A DNA stretch of 64,000 nt from Sutterella massiliensis (GCF_016899755.1 NZ_JACJJC010000006.1:62001-126000), one strand, 5' to 3'; positions 8,256-17,682 are shown, counted from the stretch's first letter. Notes: generated by a model not told the origin, from the letters alone. Program-made: numbers and translations.

Positions 8256-10223
8256 ATGAAACAAACCAAGTACATGGCGCTTGCCGCTTCGATCGGCGCA
8301 CTCTTTGCTGCTTCCGCCATGGCCGCCGACGCGCCCGCCGCGAAGACGGAAACCTCGGTCGATCTGCCGCGCACCCTCATGGGCTATGTCGAGCAGGAAA
8401 AGAATTTCTGGGAATACCTCAAAGAGAATCACCCGATCTTCAAGACCTACATGAAGGAAGGCCGCGTGGTCGGCAAGTTCACCCGCTCCGACCGTATGGA
8501 AGAGTGGGTTGAATTCGGCGGCGGCGACAAGTACGCCGAAAAGACGGGCCGTCACACCTCGGTGACGTACCGCATCCCGGCCGACTCGTTTCTCGATCTG
8601 CCCAATAAGTTCGTTGGCCCCAAGAAGTGCGGCGAATGCCACCCGGCGCAGTACGAACGCTGGGAACGTTCCCGCCACAACAAGATCGTCCGCTTCCCGG
8701 AAGAACTGACGGAAGTGGGCGGCGATATGAAGAAGCCCCTCTACAACTCGAAGGCCTCCGTGCTGCCGGAAGGCATTGAAGCCGACGACGTCTACTTCGT
8801 GATGGGCACCCCGCGCACGAAGTACGGCTTCCTCGACAAGTGGCTCGTGCGCGGCACCTACCACGTCGAAGGCGGCAACATCTCCGCCGGCACCGGCAAG
8901 GTCGTCGCGGGCGGCAACCAGTTCTCGCGCAACTGGGCCGAACACATCACGCCTGAAGTCGCCAAGAAGATCAACGAATGGGATCCGACCTTCCCGACGA
9001 AGCTCGAAGACTTCGGCGCACAGTCCTCGAACGTCTGGGGCTTCAACTCCTACGGCGCTTCGAACCGCACGCAGGCCATGTTCCAGCCGGGTTCAGCCTA
9101 CTGCGAAATCTGCCACACGTGGAAGTTCGACTTTAAGAGCCAGGACGAACTCTATGCCGCGATCGGCGACGCCAAGAAGCTGCGCGCTCACACGATCGCC
9201 AAGGGCGTGTCCTGCGAAGAATGCCACGGCGCAGGTGCTCACCTTTACGGCGCCCGCGGCGCCGGCATGCCGTCGAACTGCGAACGCTGCCACCAGCGCT
9301 TCGTCTACAACGCCGACGATGCCGCCAAGAACTTCAAGACCCCGTTCAACTCCTACTTCAAGAGCTTCTGCCCGGCCTGCGGTACGGAAGGCTCGCAGTC
9401 GCACTACACGAAGCACTATCAGAAGGGCATGCGCTGCACGACCTGCCACGACCCGCATGAAGTGACCTCGAACGACTGGGCTTCGCACTACACCGTTCCG
9501 AACCTCAAGAAGGAATGCCAGGACTGCCATACGACGGCCGCCTACTTCTTCTCGCAGGGCGGCACGCACAGCCGCAACAGCTGCGCTTCCTGCCACATGC
9601 CGAAGATGGGGTCGTGCGAAAACTTCGCCTCGATCCAGCGTCCTGACATGGCGGGCTTTGACAACGTTCGCGCTTCGCACATCTGGCGCATCCTGGTTGA
9701 CCCGGAAAAGAAGTCGATCAACCCGCCCGACGGCGCCAAGGACCGCAAGCTCACGAACCCGAAGGGCTGGCACCTCACGAAGGACGACGGTCGTCCCTAC
9801 CTCGACCTGATGTGGACCTGCGGCCGCACGGCCTTCGCCGACAAGCACGTTGTCGACGCGATGGGCTGCCACAGCCCGATCCAGTCGAAGTTCCCGGAAA
9901 GCATGCGCTTCAAGGACCAGAAGACCATCTACAACAAGGTCATGGCCTGGCAGACCCCGGTGAAGGAAGGCTACGCGAAGGTGATCGCCGACCTCTCGAA
10001 CATCAACGACATGCTCAAGGTTGCGAAGCTTTCGACGGCCGACCGTGCGCAGGCGCAGCTCTATGCTGAAGAAGCCCGCATCAACGCCGCCAAGATCAAG
10101 GACGACGGCTCCTGGGGCGTCCATGCGCCGCAGTTCTCGAAGCAGTTGATCAACGAAGCGAAGACCTATTGCGAACAGGCCCTCGCGATCATCAACGCTG
10201 CCGAAAAGACCGCCAAGAAGTAA
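8256..10223 (+). CDS. mccA: Octahaem c-type cytochrome sulfite reductase (MccA/SirA family)
   Basis: Periplasmic respiratory reductase; the family reduces sulfite to sulfide with electrons from the quinol pool. The protein has 655 residues with a cleavable signal peptide (AASAMAADA). Seven CXXCH sites begin at Cys125, Cys283, Cys320, Cys342, Cys394, Cys421 and Cys443. The eighth is the rare CX15CH: Cys522, then 15 residues, then Cys538-His539. This arrangement is diagnostic for MccA of Wolinella and SirA of Shewanella. Non-haem cysteines Cys372/Cys375 (CPACG) and Cys454 are candidates for the two that bind the active-site copper in MccA; I could not align them exactly. AGGAG precedes the ATG. 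The gene is monocistronic, closed by a strong terminator. The MccC/MccD quinol module and a dedicated haem lyase are not in the window. Confidence 0.9.
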   Translation: MKQTKYMALAASIGALFAASAMAADAPAAKTETSVDLPRTLMGYVEQEKNFWEYLKENHPIFKTYMKEGRVVGKFTRSDRMEEWVEFGGGDKYAEKTGRHTSVTYRIPADSFLDLPNKFVGPKKCGECHPAQYERWERSRHNKIVRFPEELTEVGGDMKKPLYNSKASVLPEGIEADDVYFVMGTPRTKYGFLDKWLVRGTYHVEGGNISAGTGKVVAGGNQFSRNWAEHITPEVAKKINEWDPTFPTKLEDFGAQSSNVWGFNSYGASNRTQAMFQPGSAYCEICHTWKFDFKSQDELYAAIGDAKKLRAHTIAKGVSCEECHGAGAHLYGARGAGMPSNCERCHQRFVYNADDAAKNFKTPFNSYFKSFCPACGTEGSQSHYTKHYQKGMRCTTCHDPHEVTSNDWASHYTVPNLKKECQDCHTTAAYFFSQGGTHSRNSCASCHMPKMGSCENFASIQRPDMAGFDNVRASHIWRILVDPEKKSINPPDGAKDRKLTNPKGWHLTKDDGRPYLDLMWTCGRTAFADKHVVDAMGCHSPIQSKFPESMRFKDQKTIYNKVMAWQTPVKEGYAKVIADLSNINDMLKVAKLSTADRAQAQLYAEEARINAAKIKDDGSWGVHAPQFSKQLINEAKTYCEQALAIINAAEKTAKK

Positions 10224-10390
10224 TCGGTTGACCGATTGAACGGACGCGCGCCCGCTACCTAACCTCGAGCGGGTGCGTCGTGCCGAAACCGTCGGAACGC
10301 ATGTCCAGCCTGCTTGGTCGCTCGCTTTGCGTTTCGCCGCTTCGCATTGACGAACGGAAAGCGCCCGTTCAAACGGCTTGCAGCAACAAT

Positions 10391-10432
10391 GCCCGCACAC
10401 GACACTTCGCGTCGCGTGCGGGCTTTCTTATA
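10391..10432 (+). terminator. Intrinsic terminator of mccA
   Basis: GCCCGCACACGAC (10391-10403) pairs with GTCGCGTGCGGGC (10411-10423) with one mismatch in 13 and a 7-nt loop, followed by TTTCTTAT. It ends the mccA unit about 170 nt after its stop. Confidence 0.85.
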
Positions 10433-10443
10433 AAAACAGAAAC

Positions 10444-10491
10444 AAAAAGACCGCAGCCGCCATCGGAGGAGAAATTTGGAGCGGCTGCGGT
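10444..10491 (-). terminator. Intrinsic terminator of the DUF362 gene
   Basis: On the minus strand an 11-bp perfect stem (10491-10481 with 10460-10450; arm ACCGCAGCCGC on the plus strand) is followed by CTTTTTG. It lies downstream of the DUF362 gene and faces the mccA terminator, so the two convergent units are insulated. Confidence 0.8.
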
Positions 10492-10571
10492 GCAAAGGAG
10501 GTTGGGGGCCGCTCCGAGCCCGCGCGTCTAACGCTGCGCGTGCCGGAGCCCTTGAATGCATCGGACGCGCG

Positions 10572-11597
10572 TCAGGCGTCGATGTCGATCAGTTCGTAGT
10601 TCGCGCTCCCCATGCCGAGCTCATGCATGTAGGAGAGCTGACGCAGCCCGTGGCGCGACTCGATGCGCTCGACCAAATCGCGATTCTTTTCGGGCGCCAT
10701 TGCATAAACCAAGTCGACCGAAGCCTGATCGATGGCGAGCAGATCGGTCGAAGCGAGCATCCCGACGTCCGGAATCGTCGGCTCGGCAGCCGAGCGGCCC
10801 GCGCAGTCGCAGTCGACCGACATGCGGCGCATGACGTTGATGAAGGTGATGTGCTTGCCGAAATGGTCGATCACGGCCTTGGCGGATTCGGCCATGTTTT
10901 CCATGAGGCGCTCTTTCGAAGGCCACTTGTCCCAAGGCAGATTCACGTCGCTCACGCCGTGCACCTGCTGCTTGCCGATCTTGCCGTCGGCGCAGCCGAT
11001 CGCGATATTCTTCATCGACCCGCCGTAGCCGCCCATGGCGTGGCCCTTGAAGTGCGTGAGAACGAGCATCGAGTCGTAGTTGACGATGTTCTTTCCCATC
11101 GAGACGGCCTTGAAGTGCTTGCCGCCCTTTACGGGCAGATCCACGGTGCCCTCGGCATCCATGATGTCGACCGGGCAGAAGGTCCAGCCGTTCACCTTCA
11201 AGGTCTCAAGGTGCTTTTCCGTCGTGTCGCGGTCGCCCGGATAGAGCGTGTTCGTTTCGACGATCGTGCTCGACGGAATCGTCGACTGCAGCGCCTTCAC
11301 CATGTCGCGCGGCAGGATGTTCGGGCCGTTTCGCTCGCCCGTATGGAGCTTGATCGCGACCTTGCCCGTGATGTTCTGATTGACGAGCCTATAGAGCTTC
11401 AGCAGGTGCTCGGCATCGATATGCTTCGTGAAATAGACCTTCGCGCGCTCGCCCGTGAAGCCAGCGCCCACCTTGCGCGAGCCCACAACGGGCGCCTGCG
11501 CGGCGGCGCGGTCGGCGGCAAAACCGCCCGCCGCCATCGCGACGGCAAGCGACGCGGCGGTCTGCAGAAATTCCTTACGCGTGTACATGCGCGGCAT
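10572..11597 (-). CDS. Exported DUF362-family protein
   Basis: A protein of 341 residues with an N-terminal export signal (TRKEFLQ, then an alanine-rich hydrophobic stretch ending AAAQA). TRKEFLQ resembles a Tat motif but has RK instead of RR. The body is DUF362, recognised from VDCDCAGRSAAEPTIPDVG and the following STDLLAIDQASVDLV, with conserved cysteines in CDC and FCPVD. DUF362 proteins often accompany iron-sulfur or redox genes, but their activity is not established. The start at 11597 is chosen because AAGGAG (11609-11604) lies 6 nt upstream; the ATG at 11603 touches the Shine-Dalgarno. The gene is transcribed after the flavodoxin gene with a 143-bp gap. Confidence 0.8.
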   Translation of the reverse strand: MPRMYTRKEFLQTAASLAVAMAAGGFAADRAAAQAPVVGSRKVGAGFTGERAKVYFTKHIDAEHLLKLYRLVNQNITGKVAIKLHTGERNGPNILPRDMVKALQSTIPSSTIVETNTLYPGDRDTTEKHLETLKVNGWTFCPVDIMDAEGTVDLPVKGGKHFKAVSMGKNIVNYDSMLVLTHFKGHAMGGYGGSMKNIAIGCADGKIGKQQVHGVSDVNLPWDKWPSKERLMENMAESAKAVIDHFGKHITFINVMRRMSVDCDCAGRSAAEPTIPDVGMLASTDLLAIDQASVDLVYAMAPEKNRDLVERIESRHGLRQLSYMHELGMGSANYELIDIDA

Positions 11598-11740
11598 GAT
11601 CATCTCCTTGGTGCGTCAGCGGCGCGGCTCGGGCCGCACCGCCACGGTTGTCATTTTGCCGCTCTTGAGGAACAGAAAACAGGTCGATTCTTCCCCGATC
11701 CTTGCCTGTTTTTGCCGTGTTTCGCTTTGTGAGTAAACGC

Positions 11741-12280
11741 TTACCAGTTCGCACCGAAAACACCGCGGAAGATCTCTGCGCCGCGCGCAAGGTCGATGCG
11801 GTCCGGGTGCGTTTCGCTTGCCTGACGGCGCGCTTCGCGCTCGGCGGAAACACTGCCGCCCAACATGGCCGTCATGCGCTCGAACACCTCGGGGTCGATT
11901 CGCCCGCGGCAGAGGAACGTTTCGGCGAGTTCGTTGTTGTCGCCCAAGCCCACGAGTTCTTCTGCCGTCGTCTTCATCCAGCGCTTCGCCGATTCGTCCT
12001 CGGGGTTGCCGCCCATCGTCGCGAAGCACCCGATGCGCTTCCCGGAAAGCCGGCGGGCCGCAGCCATCATGTCTTCGGGCGCGTGTCCGCGATCGCACCA
12101 AAAACCCAAAAGCACCGGGTTGAAGGTCGAGAGGTCTTCGGGAAGTGCCGTCGCGCGCACGAGTTCGGCGCCGGGGAGCGCATCGCAGATGGCGTGCGCG
12201 AGGATCATCGTGTTGCCGGTGCGCGAGCTCACAACAATGAGCGGACGGGCGGCATTCGGACGGACTTCAGCTTCGGTCAT
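11741..12280 (-). CDS. Flavodoxin-fold protein (flavodoxin_3/BilS-like)
   Basis: A cytoplasmic protein of 179 residues, probably an FMN-binding electron carrier or NAD(P)H-dependent partner. The phosphate-binding loop is VVSSRTGNTMILA at the N-terminus. PVLLGFWCDRGHAPEDM, CFATMGGNPEDE and FLCRGRIDPEVFERM are characteristic of the single-domain flavodoxin group that includes BilS of bilirubin-reductase clusters. No BilR reductase is visible nearby, so that role is not claimed. The start at 12280 (MTEAEVRP) is preferred because a longer open frame would overlap trmJ and encode no recognisable domain. Its product precedes the exported DUF362 protein in the same direction. Confidence 0.8.
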   Translation of the reverse strand: MTEAEVRPNAARPLIVVSSRTGNTMILAHAICDALPGAELVRATALPEDLSTFNPVLLGFWCDRGHAPEDMMAAARRLSGKRIGCFATMGGNPEDESAKRWMKTTAEELVGLGDNNELAETFLCRGRIDPEVFERMTAMLGGSVSAEREARRQASETHPDRIDLARGAEIFRGVFGANW

Positions 12281-12419
12281 GGTGCGTAAAACGGTTGGAG
12301 TAAAGTTGGCGGGCGGCAAAAAGGCCGGTGAAAGAAGACCGGCAGCGGCGCGACCGCCGCGTGATTCTCCAAGTGTAGAAAATCGGCGGCTGCGGCGCTT
12401 GCAGTGTTTTCCATTCTTC

Positions 12420-13220
12420 TCAGGACTTTGACACCTTCGAACCTGCTCGCTCGCGCTTGGGGCGAATGATCGCCGCGCAAATCCCTCGCAAAAGATCAAT
12501 TTCGGTGGCGGTGAGCCCCGCGCGGCCGAAGAGACGGCGCGACATCGGCATCAGAAACTTCGGGCGCGCCGGATCATGCACGCCGCAGGCGATCATGGCC
12601 TGCTCCCAGTGCTTGAAAAAGCCCTCGATCGCCTCGGCGCTCGCGGGCGGCTCGTGCGCGAAGCGCCCCTGCCAGTCGTAGAGTTCGCCCTTGTGCCCTT
12701 CGGCGTCTAGGAGCGCCATCTGCATCTCGTACGCCGTGAGCTGCACGGCCTGCGAGAGGTTGAGGCTCGGACTCGCCGGATCAGCCGGAATTGCCGCACA
12801 GCCCTGACACTGCAGCACCTCTTCGTTCGTGAGGCCGCTGCGCTCGGTGCCGAAGACAAAAGCCACGTCGCCCGTCATCTGCCGCAGCCACGCATCGGTT
12901 TTGCCCGCCGCTTCGCGCAGCGGCGACATCGGCGGCCCGAATTCGCGCTCGTAGCCGGTGAGCGCCCAGGCAAACGTCACGCCCTCGAGCGCTTCGGCGA
13001 GCGTCTCGTGCGACCGAGCCGCCTCGAGCACGTCGGCCGAGCTCGTCGCATAGGCGATCGCCTCGGGATGCGTGCGAAAGTCTTTTTCACGCGGCGCCAC
13101 GACGCGCAGATCGCGAAAGCCCATGGTTTTGATGGCACGTGCGGCCGAGCCGATATTGCCCGGGTGCGCCGGTTCGCAGAGCACGAAGCGCACGCGGGCG
13201 CCGAGTTGAGAAGGAAGCAT
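12420..13220 (-). CDS. trmJ: TrmJ-like tRNA/rRNA 2'-O-methyltransferase (SPOUT)
   Basis: A SAM-dependent ribose methyltransferase expected to modify position 32 of tRNA. It has 266 residues (E. coli TrmJ 246). Family motifs are present in order: HPGNIGSAARAIKTMGF near the N-terminus, FVFGTERSGLTNEE in the middle, and the knot motif IPADPASPSLNLSQAVQ. The C-terminal helical extension that distinguishes TrmJ from bare SPOUT proteins is present. The ATG at 13220 gives the standard N-terminus; upstream open frame is ignored. It diverges from suhB, as commonly seen around suhB/trmJ. Confidence 0.9.
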   Translation of the reverse strand: MLPSQLGARVRFVLCEPAHPGNIGSAARAIKTMGFRDLRVVAPREKDFRTHPEAIAYATSSADVLEAARSHETLAEALEGVTFAWALTGYEREFGPPMSPLREAAGKTDAWLRQMTGDVAFVFGTERSGLTNEEVLQCQGCAAIPADPASPSLNLSQAVQLTAYEMQMALLDAEGHKGELYDWQGRFAHEPPASAEAIEGFFKHWEQAMIACGVHDPARPKFLMPMSRRLFGRAGLTATEIDLLRGICAAIIRPKRERAGSKVSKS

Positions 13221-13634
13221 GCTGTAGTTCTTTTTTGGCCCGCAGCGGGCGACTTTTGGACAAAATTTCGGCAGGCGAAGTCGCGCGGCCGGAGGCGCCG
13301 AAAACGGCCTCACCCGCGCGCCGCACATTGTAGAAGATGCGCTCGCGCTGAAGTGACGGACGCTGCCGCACGCAAAAATTCCCGCTTTGGAGAAAGCGCG
13401 GCACAAGTTGTTTTTGCTAGAATCTGCGCCATTTTCCAAGGCCCGCGGCGCGCACCTTTGAAAACAGCCGCGCCGATCGAAGGGTCGTCCTTCGCGCTCT
13501 TTCGACAAAGTATCGTTCTTTTTCTCCGAACGCCCCGCGCTTCGGGCTTGACGCCCGTTGCACCCCGAAGGCCTTCGCTGCCGCGACCGACGCCCCATTA
13601 CGGCTACAACTTCACTCTGTCAGGCTCCAAGTAC
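13221..13634. promoter_or_regulatory. Divergent promoter region between trmJ and suhB
   Basis: A gap of 414 bp. A good -10 hexamer TAGAAT (13418-13423) points towards suhB, but no convincing -35 stands at the right distance. I see no gene, tRNA or strong hairpin here. Confidence 0.4.
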
Positions 13635-14684
13635 ATGTCCACGTCGTTACTCAAAGCTTTCGTTGCCACCGCCGTCAAGGCCGCCCGCCGCGCTGCGCGA
13701 GAAATTACCCGCGCCGCCAACGATCGGGATCTTCTTTGCATTGAAGACAAAGCCGCCAACGATTTCGTCACCTCCGCCGACCGCGCGGCCGAAGAAGCCA
13801 TCGTCAACGAGCTTCGCTACGCCTATCCGCACCACGCCATTCTGACCGAAGAAGCGGGCCGCATCGGCAACCCCAAGAGCGACTACCTCTGGATCGTCGA
13901 TCCGATCGACGGGACGACCAATTTCATCCACGGCCTGCCGCAGTACGCCGTGTCGATCGGCCTTACCTATCGCGGTGAAATTATCGCCGCCGTCGTCTAC
14001 GACGTCGCGAAGAACGAACTCTTCACCGCCGCCAAGGGCCAGGGTGCGTACCTCGACAACCGCCGCATCCGCGTCTCGGAAACGAACGAAATGCGCCGTG
14101 CGCTGATCGGTACGGGCTTCCCCTTCCGCCGCGGCGACGACTTCAACGGCTATCTCGAGCGCTTCCGCCGCGTCGCCGAACGCGCCGCGGGTCTGCGCCG
14201 CCCGGGCTCGGCCGCGCTCGACCTCGCCTGGGTCGCCTGCGGCCGCTACGACGGCTTCTGGGAACAGAACCTCAAGCCCTGGGACATCTGTGCGGGCGTG
14301 CTCCTCGTGCTCGAAGCGGGCGGCCTCATCACCGACCTCAAGGGCGGCGAAGACTGGTTCTCGGGCTCGATCTGCTGCGGCAACCCGAAGATCTTCGGTC
14401 AGCTCCTGCCGCTCGTGGGCGACTTCGAAAAGAAGGCCGATGCGGACGAAACGGCTGAAGCGGCCGAAGGCGCCGACGCGGCCGTCGCCGACGAGAAGCC
14501 CGCCGCCAAGCGCCGCACGCTCACGGCCAAGAAGGTCGAAGCGACCGACTACGAAGCGGCCGAAAGCGCGGAAACGCCCCGCAAAGCCCGCAAGCCCGTG
14601 AAGGCTGAAAAGGCCGAAAAGGCTCAGAAGCCCGGCAAGAAGGACATCAAGAAGTCCACGAAGCGCAAGGCCGACGCCGAATAA
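13635..14684 (+). CDS. suhB: Inositol-1-monophosphatase SuhB with a long basic C-terminal tail
   Basis: Mg-dependent sugar phosphatase; in E. coli SuhB also binds the transcription antitermination complex on rRNA operons. Core motifs are Glu72 (TEEAG), DPIDGT (Asp89, Asp92) and WDICAG, all intact. The enzyme core ends near residue 268 (LLPLVGDFEKK), matching the normal 267-residue family length. About 80 residues follow that are rich in Lys, Ala, Glu and Arg with repeated KAEKAEKA and KPGKK blocks, giving 349 in all. This tail is absent from typical SuhB and looks disordered and polycationic at its end. The start at 13635 gives a normal N-terminus. A strong terminator follows. Confidence 0.93.
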   Translation: MSTSLLKAFVATAVKAARRAAREITRAANDRDLLCIEDKAANDFVTSADRAAEEAIVNELRYAYPHHAILTEEAGRIGNPKSDYLWIVDPIDGTTNFIHGLPQYAVSIGLTYRGEIIAAVVYDVAKNELFTAAKGQGAYLDNRRIRVSETNEMRRALIGTGFPFRRGDDFNGYLERFRRVAERAAGLRRPGSAALDLAWVACGRYDGFWEQNLKPWDICAGVLLVLEAGGLITDLKGGEDWFSGSICCGNPKIFGQLLPLVGDFEKKADADETAEAAEGADAAVADEKPAAKRRTLTAKKVEATDYEAAESAETPRKARKPVKAEKAEKAQKPGKKDIKKSTKRKADAE

Positions 14685-14730
14685 GGCGACAGCGAAGCGC
14701 CCCCTCGCAGCGGCGCTTTGTCGCCCCCGC

Positions 14731-14762
14731 AGACCGTCCGGCCTCCGGACGGTCTCTTTTTT
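14731..14762 (+). terminator. Intrinsic terminator of suhB
   Basis: A perfect 11-bp stem (AGACCGTCCGG 14731-14741 and CCGGACGGTCT 14745-14755) with a 3-nt loop is followed by CTTTTTT. It isolates suhB from mutS. Confidence 0.93.
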
Positions 14763-14809
14763 GCACGAATACCCCGAAGCTGCACCAAACGCGCCAAGAA
14801 GCGAAGAAG

Positions 14810-17569
14810 ATGCAAGAACCGAGAGAATCCGAAGGCAAAGACGCCGTCCGCGAACTCCCCGCGGGCTTCCCAGACGAAAGCCTCGTGACGCCGTCGCTGC
14901 GTCAGTTTGTCGAAATCAAGCGCCAGTATCCCGATACGCTCGTTCTCTACCGAATGGGCGACTTCTACGAAACGTTCTTCGACGACGCCGTGAAGGCCAA
15001 TCGACTGATCGGGATCACGCTCACCAAGCGCGGCAAGACCCTCGACGAGAAGCCCATTCCGATGGCGGGCATTCCGATGGTCTCGCTCGACCAGTACATC
15101 GCGCGCCTCGTGCGCATGGGCGAGAGCGTCGTGATTGCCGAGCAGGTCGGGCAACCGCAGAAAAACGGCTCGATGGAGCGCAAGGTCTCGCGCATCATTA
15201 CGCCGGGCACGCTCACGGAAACGTCGCTGCTGCCCGAGAAGGCCGATGCCATTCTGCTTTCCATTTGCGCGGCCAAACGCAAGCGCAGCCGCACGGGCAA
15301 GGCGGCCGACGCGCGCTACGGGTTCGTGTGGCTCACGCTCTCGAACGGTGACTTTCGAGCCGAAGAGGTGAGCGCCGAGCAGTTCGAGAGCGAACTCGCA
15401 CGTCTCTCGCCCTCGGAAATTCTCGTCTCCGACGCCTTGAAGGACGAATTGCGCGAATCGCACCCGGACCTCGTCGTCACTTCAATGCCCGACTGGCACT
15501 TTGACGCCGAGCACGGCGAGAAGCTCCTCAAAGAGCAGTTCGACCTCGACAACCTCGACGCCTGGGGCGTCACGGGCAAGAACGAAGTGCTCGCCGCCGC
15601 CAATGCGCTTCTCGACTACACGGCCGAGACGCAGGTCGACATGATGCCCTTCATCCTGCCGCTAAAGCTCGTCGACGAGAGCGAATTCATCGTGATCGAC
15701 CCGGCGAGCCGCCGCAACCTCGAAATCTCGAGCACGATCCGCGGCGACAGGGACGGCCTCACGCTCTTTTCGGTGCTCGACGGCTGCGAAAGCACGATGG
15801 GCAGCCGCGAACTCTGCCGCTGGCTCAATCAGCCGCTGCGAGACCGCGCCGCGGCCGAAGCCCGTCATGAAGCGATCGAAACGCTTATCGCCAGCCCGGA
15901 TCTTCTGGATGCGTTTGTCGAGAAGCTCGCCGCCATGCCCGACATCGAGCGCTTCTCGAGCCGCATTGCACTCGGGACCGTACGCCCGCGCGAACTCGCT
16001 TCGCTTCGAGACGCGCTCCCGGCTGCCGCTGCCCTTGCCGCACACCTCGCGAACCGCCCCGAGACACTCTTTACCGAACTGGCCCGCTCGCTCGCGCTGC
16101 CCGAAGAAATCCATGCGCAACTCCGCGCCGCGCTGCTCGAGGAACCGGCCGTGCTGCTTCGCGACGGCGACGTGATCGCCTCGAGCTACAACAGCGAACT
16201 CGCGGAGCTGCGCGCGCTGCGCGACGAAACGGGGGGCTTTCTCATGCAGATGGAAGTCCGCGAGCGCGACGCGACCGGCATTCCGACCCTTCGCGTGCAG
16301 TACAACAAGGTCCAGGGCTTTTATATCGAAGTCTCCAAGTCTTATGCCGATCAGGTGCCGATGCACTATCACCGCCGGCAGACCTTGAAGAACGTCGAGC
16401 GCTTCATCACGCCCGAATTGAAGGCCTTTGAAGACAAGGCGCTCTCGGCGAAGGAGCGCACCGCGCAGCTCGAAAAGACGCTCTACGAGGCGCTCATCAA
16501 TACGCTCAAGCCGCACGTCGCCGCACTCATGCGCGCCGCGCACGCGCTCGCTTCGCTCGACGTCCTCGCGGCACTTGCCGGTCACGCCAAGAAGCGCGGC
16601 TGGGTGCGCCCGCAGCTCACGGCGCGCCCGGGAATCAACATCCGCGCGGGCCGCCACCCCGTCGTCGAAACGGCGATCGAGGTGTATGTCCCGAACAGCT
16701 GCCGGCTCGAAGACGGCCGCCGCATGCTCGTCATCACGGGCCCCAATATGGGCGGCAAGTCAACCTACATGCGAAGCGTCGCGCTCATCGTACTCCTCGC
16801 ATGGGCGGGGAGCTTCGTGCCGGCAGAAGCCGTGCAGATCGGCCCGATCGATCGCATTCACACACGTATCGGGGCGTCCGACGACCTCGCGCACGGCCGC
16901 TCGACCTTCATGGTAGAAATGACCGAAGCGGCCGCCATTCTCAATCAGGCGACCGACCGCAGTCTCGTTCTCATGGACGAAATCGGCCGCGGCACCTCGA
17001 CCTACGACGGGCTCTCGCTTGCTGCGGCGATCGCGCAGGAGCTCGTGCAGACGACGCGCTCCTTCACCCTTTTTGCGACGCACTACTTCGAGCTCACGAC
17101 GCTTGCCGCGAACGTGCGCGAAGTCGCCAACGTCCACGTCTCGGCCGCGCAGTCTAAGCGCGGCGTCGTCTTCCAGCACGAAATCACCGAGGGGCCCGCG
17201 AGCCGCAGCTACGGCATTGATGTCGCCAAGCTTGCGGGCATCCCGAGCACGGTGATCCGACGCGCCAAGGCCTTCATGACATCGCTCGAGAAGCGCGATG
17301 CGGCGCGAAGCGCCATTCAGCCCGATCTCTTTGAAGAGGGCTCGTTCCTGACGGAAGCGTCTTCGCAGCTCGCGCTCGAAGAACCGCAACCGCCTGAAGA
17401 ACAGGTTGAGACGCTCTCGCCGCGCGCCGAAAGCGCCATTGCGCTCCAGGATCGCTTGGCCGACCTCGATCCGACGCTTTTGAGCGCGCGCGACGCGATG
17501 ATGCTCCTTTACGAGCTGCACGACGCAGCGGAGCTCGAGCGGCGCAAAGCACTCGAGAGCGACGAATAA
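14810..17569 (+). CDS. mutS: DNA mismatch repair protein MutS
   Basis: Recognises base mismatches and small loops and recruits MutL. It has 919 residues (E. coli 853). The N-terminal mismatch-binding motif VLYRMGDFYETFF is intact, with the Phe-x-Glu inside it. The Walker A is GPNMGGKST with Lys650, Walker B is SLVLMDEIGRGTSTYDG, and the C-terminal dimerisation region is present. The start at 14810 follows a purine-rich stretch. MutS status matters locally because slippage in homopolymeric tracts, such as the two poly-G tracts at 47.6 and 55.9 kb, depends on mismatch repair; the gene looks functional. Confidence 0.96.
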   Translation: MQEPRESEGKDAVRELPAGFPDESLVTPSLRQFVEIKRQYPDTLVLYRMGDFYETFFDDAVKANRLIGITLTKRGKTLDEKPIPMAGIPMVSLDQYIARLVRMGESVVIAEQVGQPQKNGSMERKVSRIITPGTLTETSLLPEKADAILLSICAAKRKRSRTGKAADARYGFVWLTLSNGDFRAEEVSAEQFESELARLSPSEILVSDALKDELRESHPDLVVTSMPDWHFDAEHGEKLLKEQFDLDNLDAWGVTGKNEVLAAANALLDYTAETQVDMMPFILPLKLVDESEFIVIDPASRRNLEISSTIRGDRDGLTLFSVLDGCESTMGSRELCRWLNQPLRDRAAAEARHEAIETLIASPDLLDAFVEKLAAMPDIERFSSRIALGTVRPRELASLRDALPAAAALAAHLANRPETLFTELARSLALPEEIHAQLRAALLEEPAVLLRDGDVIASSYNSELAELRALRDETGGFLMQMEVRERDATGIPTLRVQYNKVQGFYIEVSKSYADQVPMHYHRRQTLKNVERFITPELKAFEDKALSAKERTAQLEKTLYEALINTLKPHVAALMRAAHALASLDVLAALAGHAKKRGWVRPQLTARPGINIRAGRHPVVETAIEVYVPNSCRLEDGRRMLVITGPNMGGKSTYMRSVALIVLLAWAGSFVPAEAVQIGPIDRIHTRIGASDDLAHGRSTFMVEMTEAAAILNQATDRSLVLMDEIGRGTSTYDGLSLAAAIAQELVQTTRSFTLFATHYFELTTLAANVREVANVHVSAAQSKRGVVFQHEITEGPASRSYGIDVAKLAGIPSTVIRRAKAFMTSLEKRDAARSAIQPDLFEEGSFLTEASSQLALEEPQPPEEQVETLSPRAESAIALQDRLADLDPTLLSARDAMMLLYELHDAAELERRKALESDE

Positions 17570-17641
17570 GCCGCAAGACTTCGAGTGATTTCGAGTAAAT
17601 TTTTCGGTACAGAACGAACCTATTCACGCTTCATTGAGCAC

Positions 17642-17682
17642 GCGGCGCGGCGTCAAGAGATGCCTCGCCGCTTCTTTTTATT
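17642..17682 (+). terminator. Intrinsic terminator of mutS
   Basis: GCGGCGCGGC (17642-17651) pairs with GCCTCGCCGC (17662-17671) with one mismatch, followed by TTCTTTTTATT. The rest of the 17570-17946 gap holds no gene I can support. Confidence 0.75.

Noticed and set aside
11741..12280. BilS of a bilirubin-reductase operon
   Set aside because: The flavodoxin belongs to the same fold group, but no BilR-type reductase or BilQ regulator lies nearby; only the fold is claimed.
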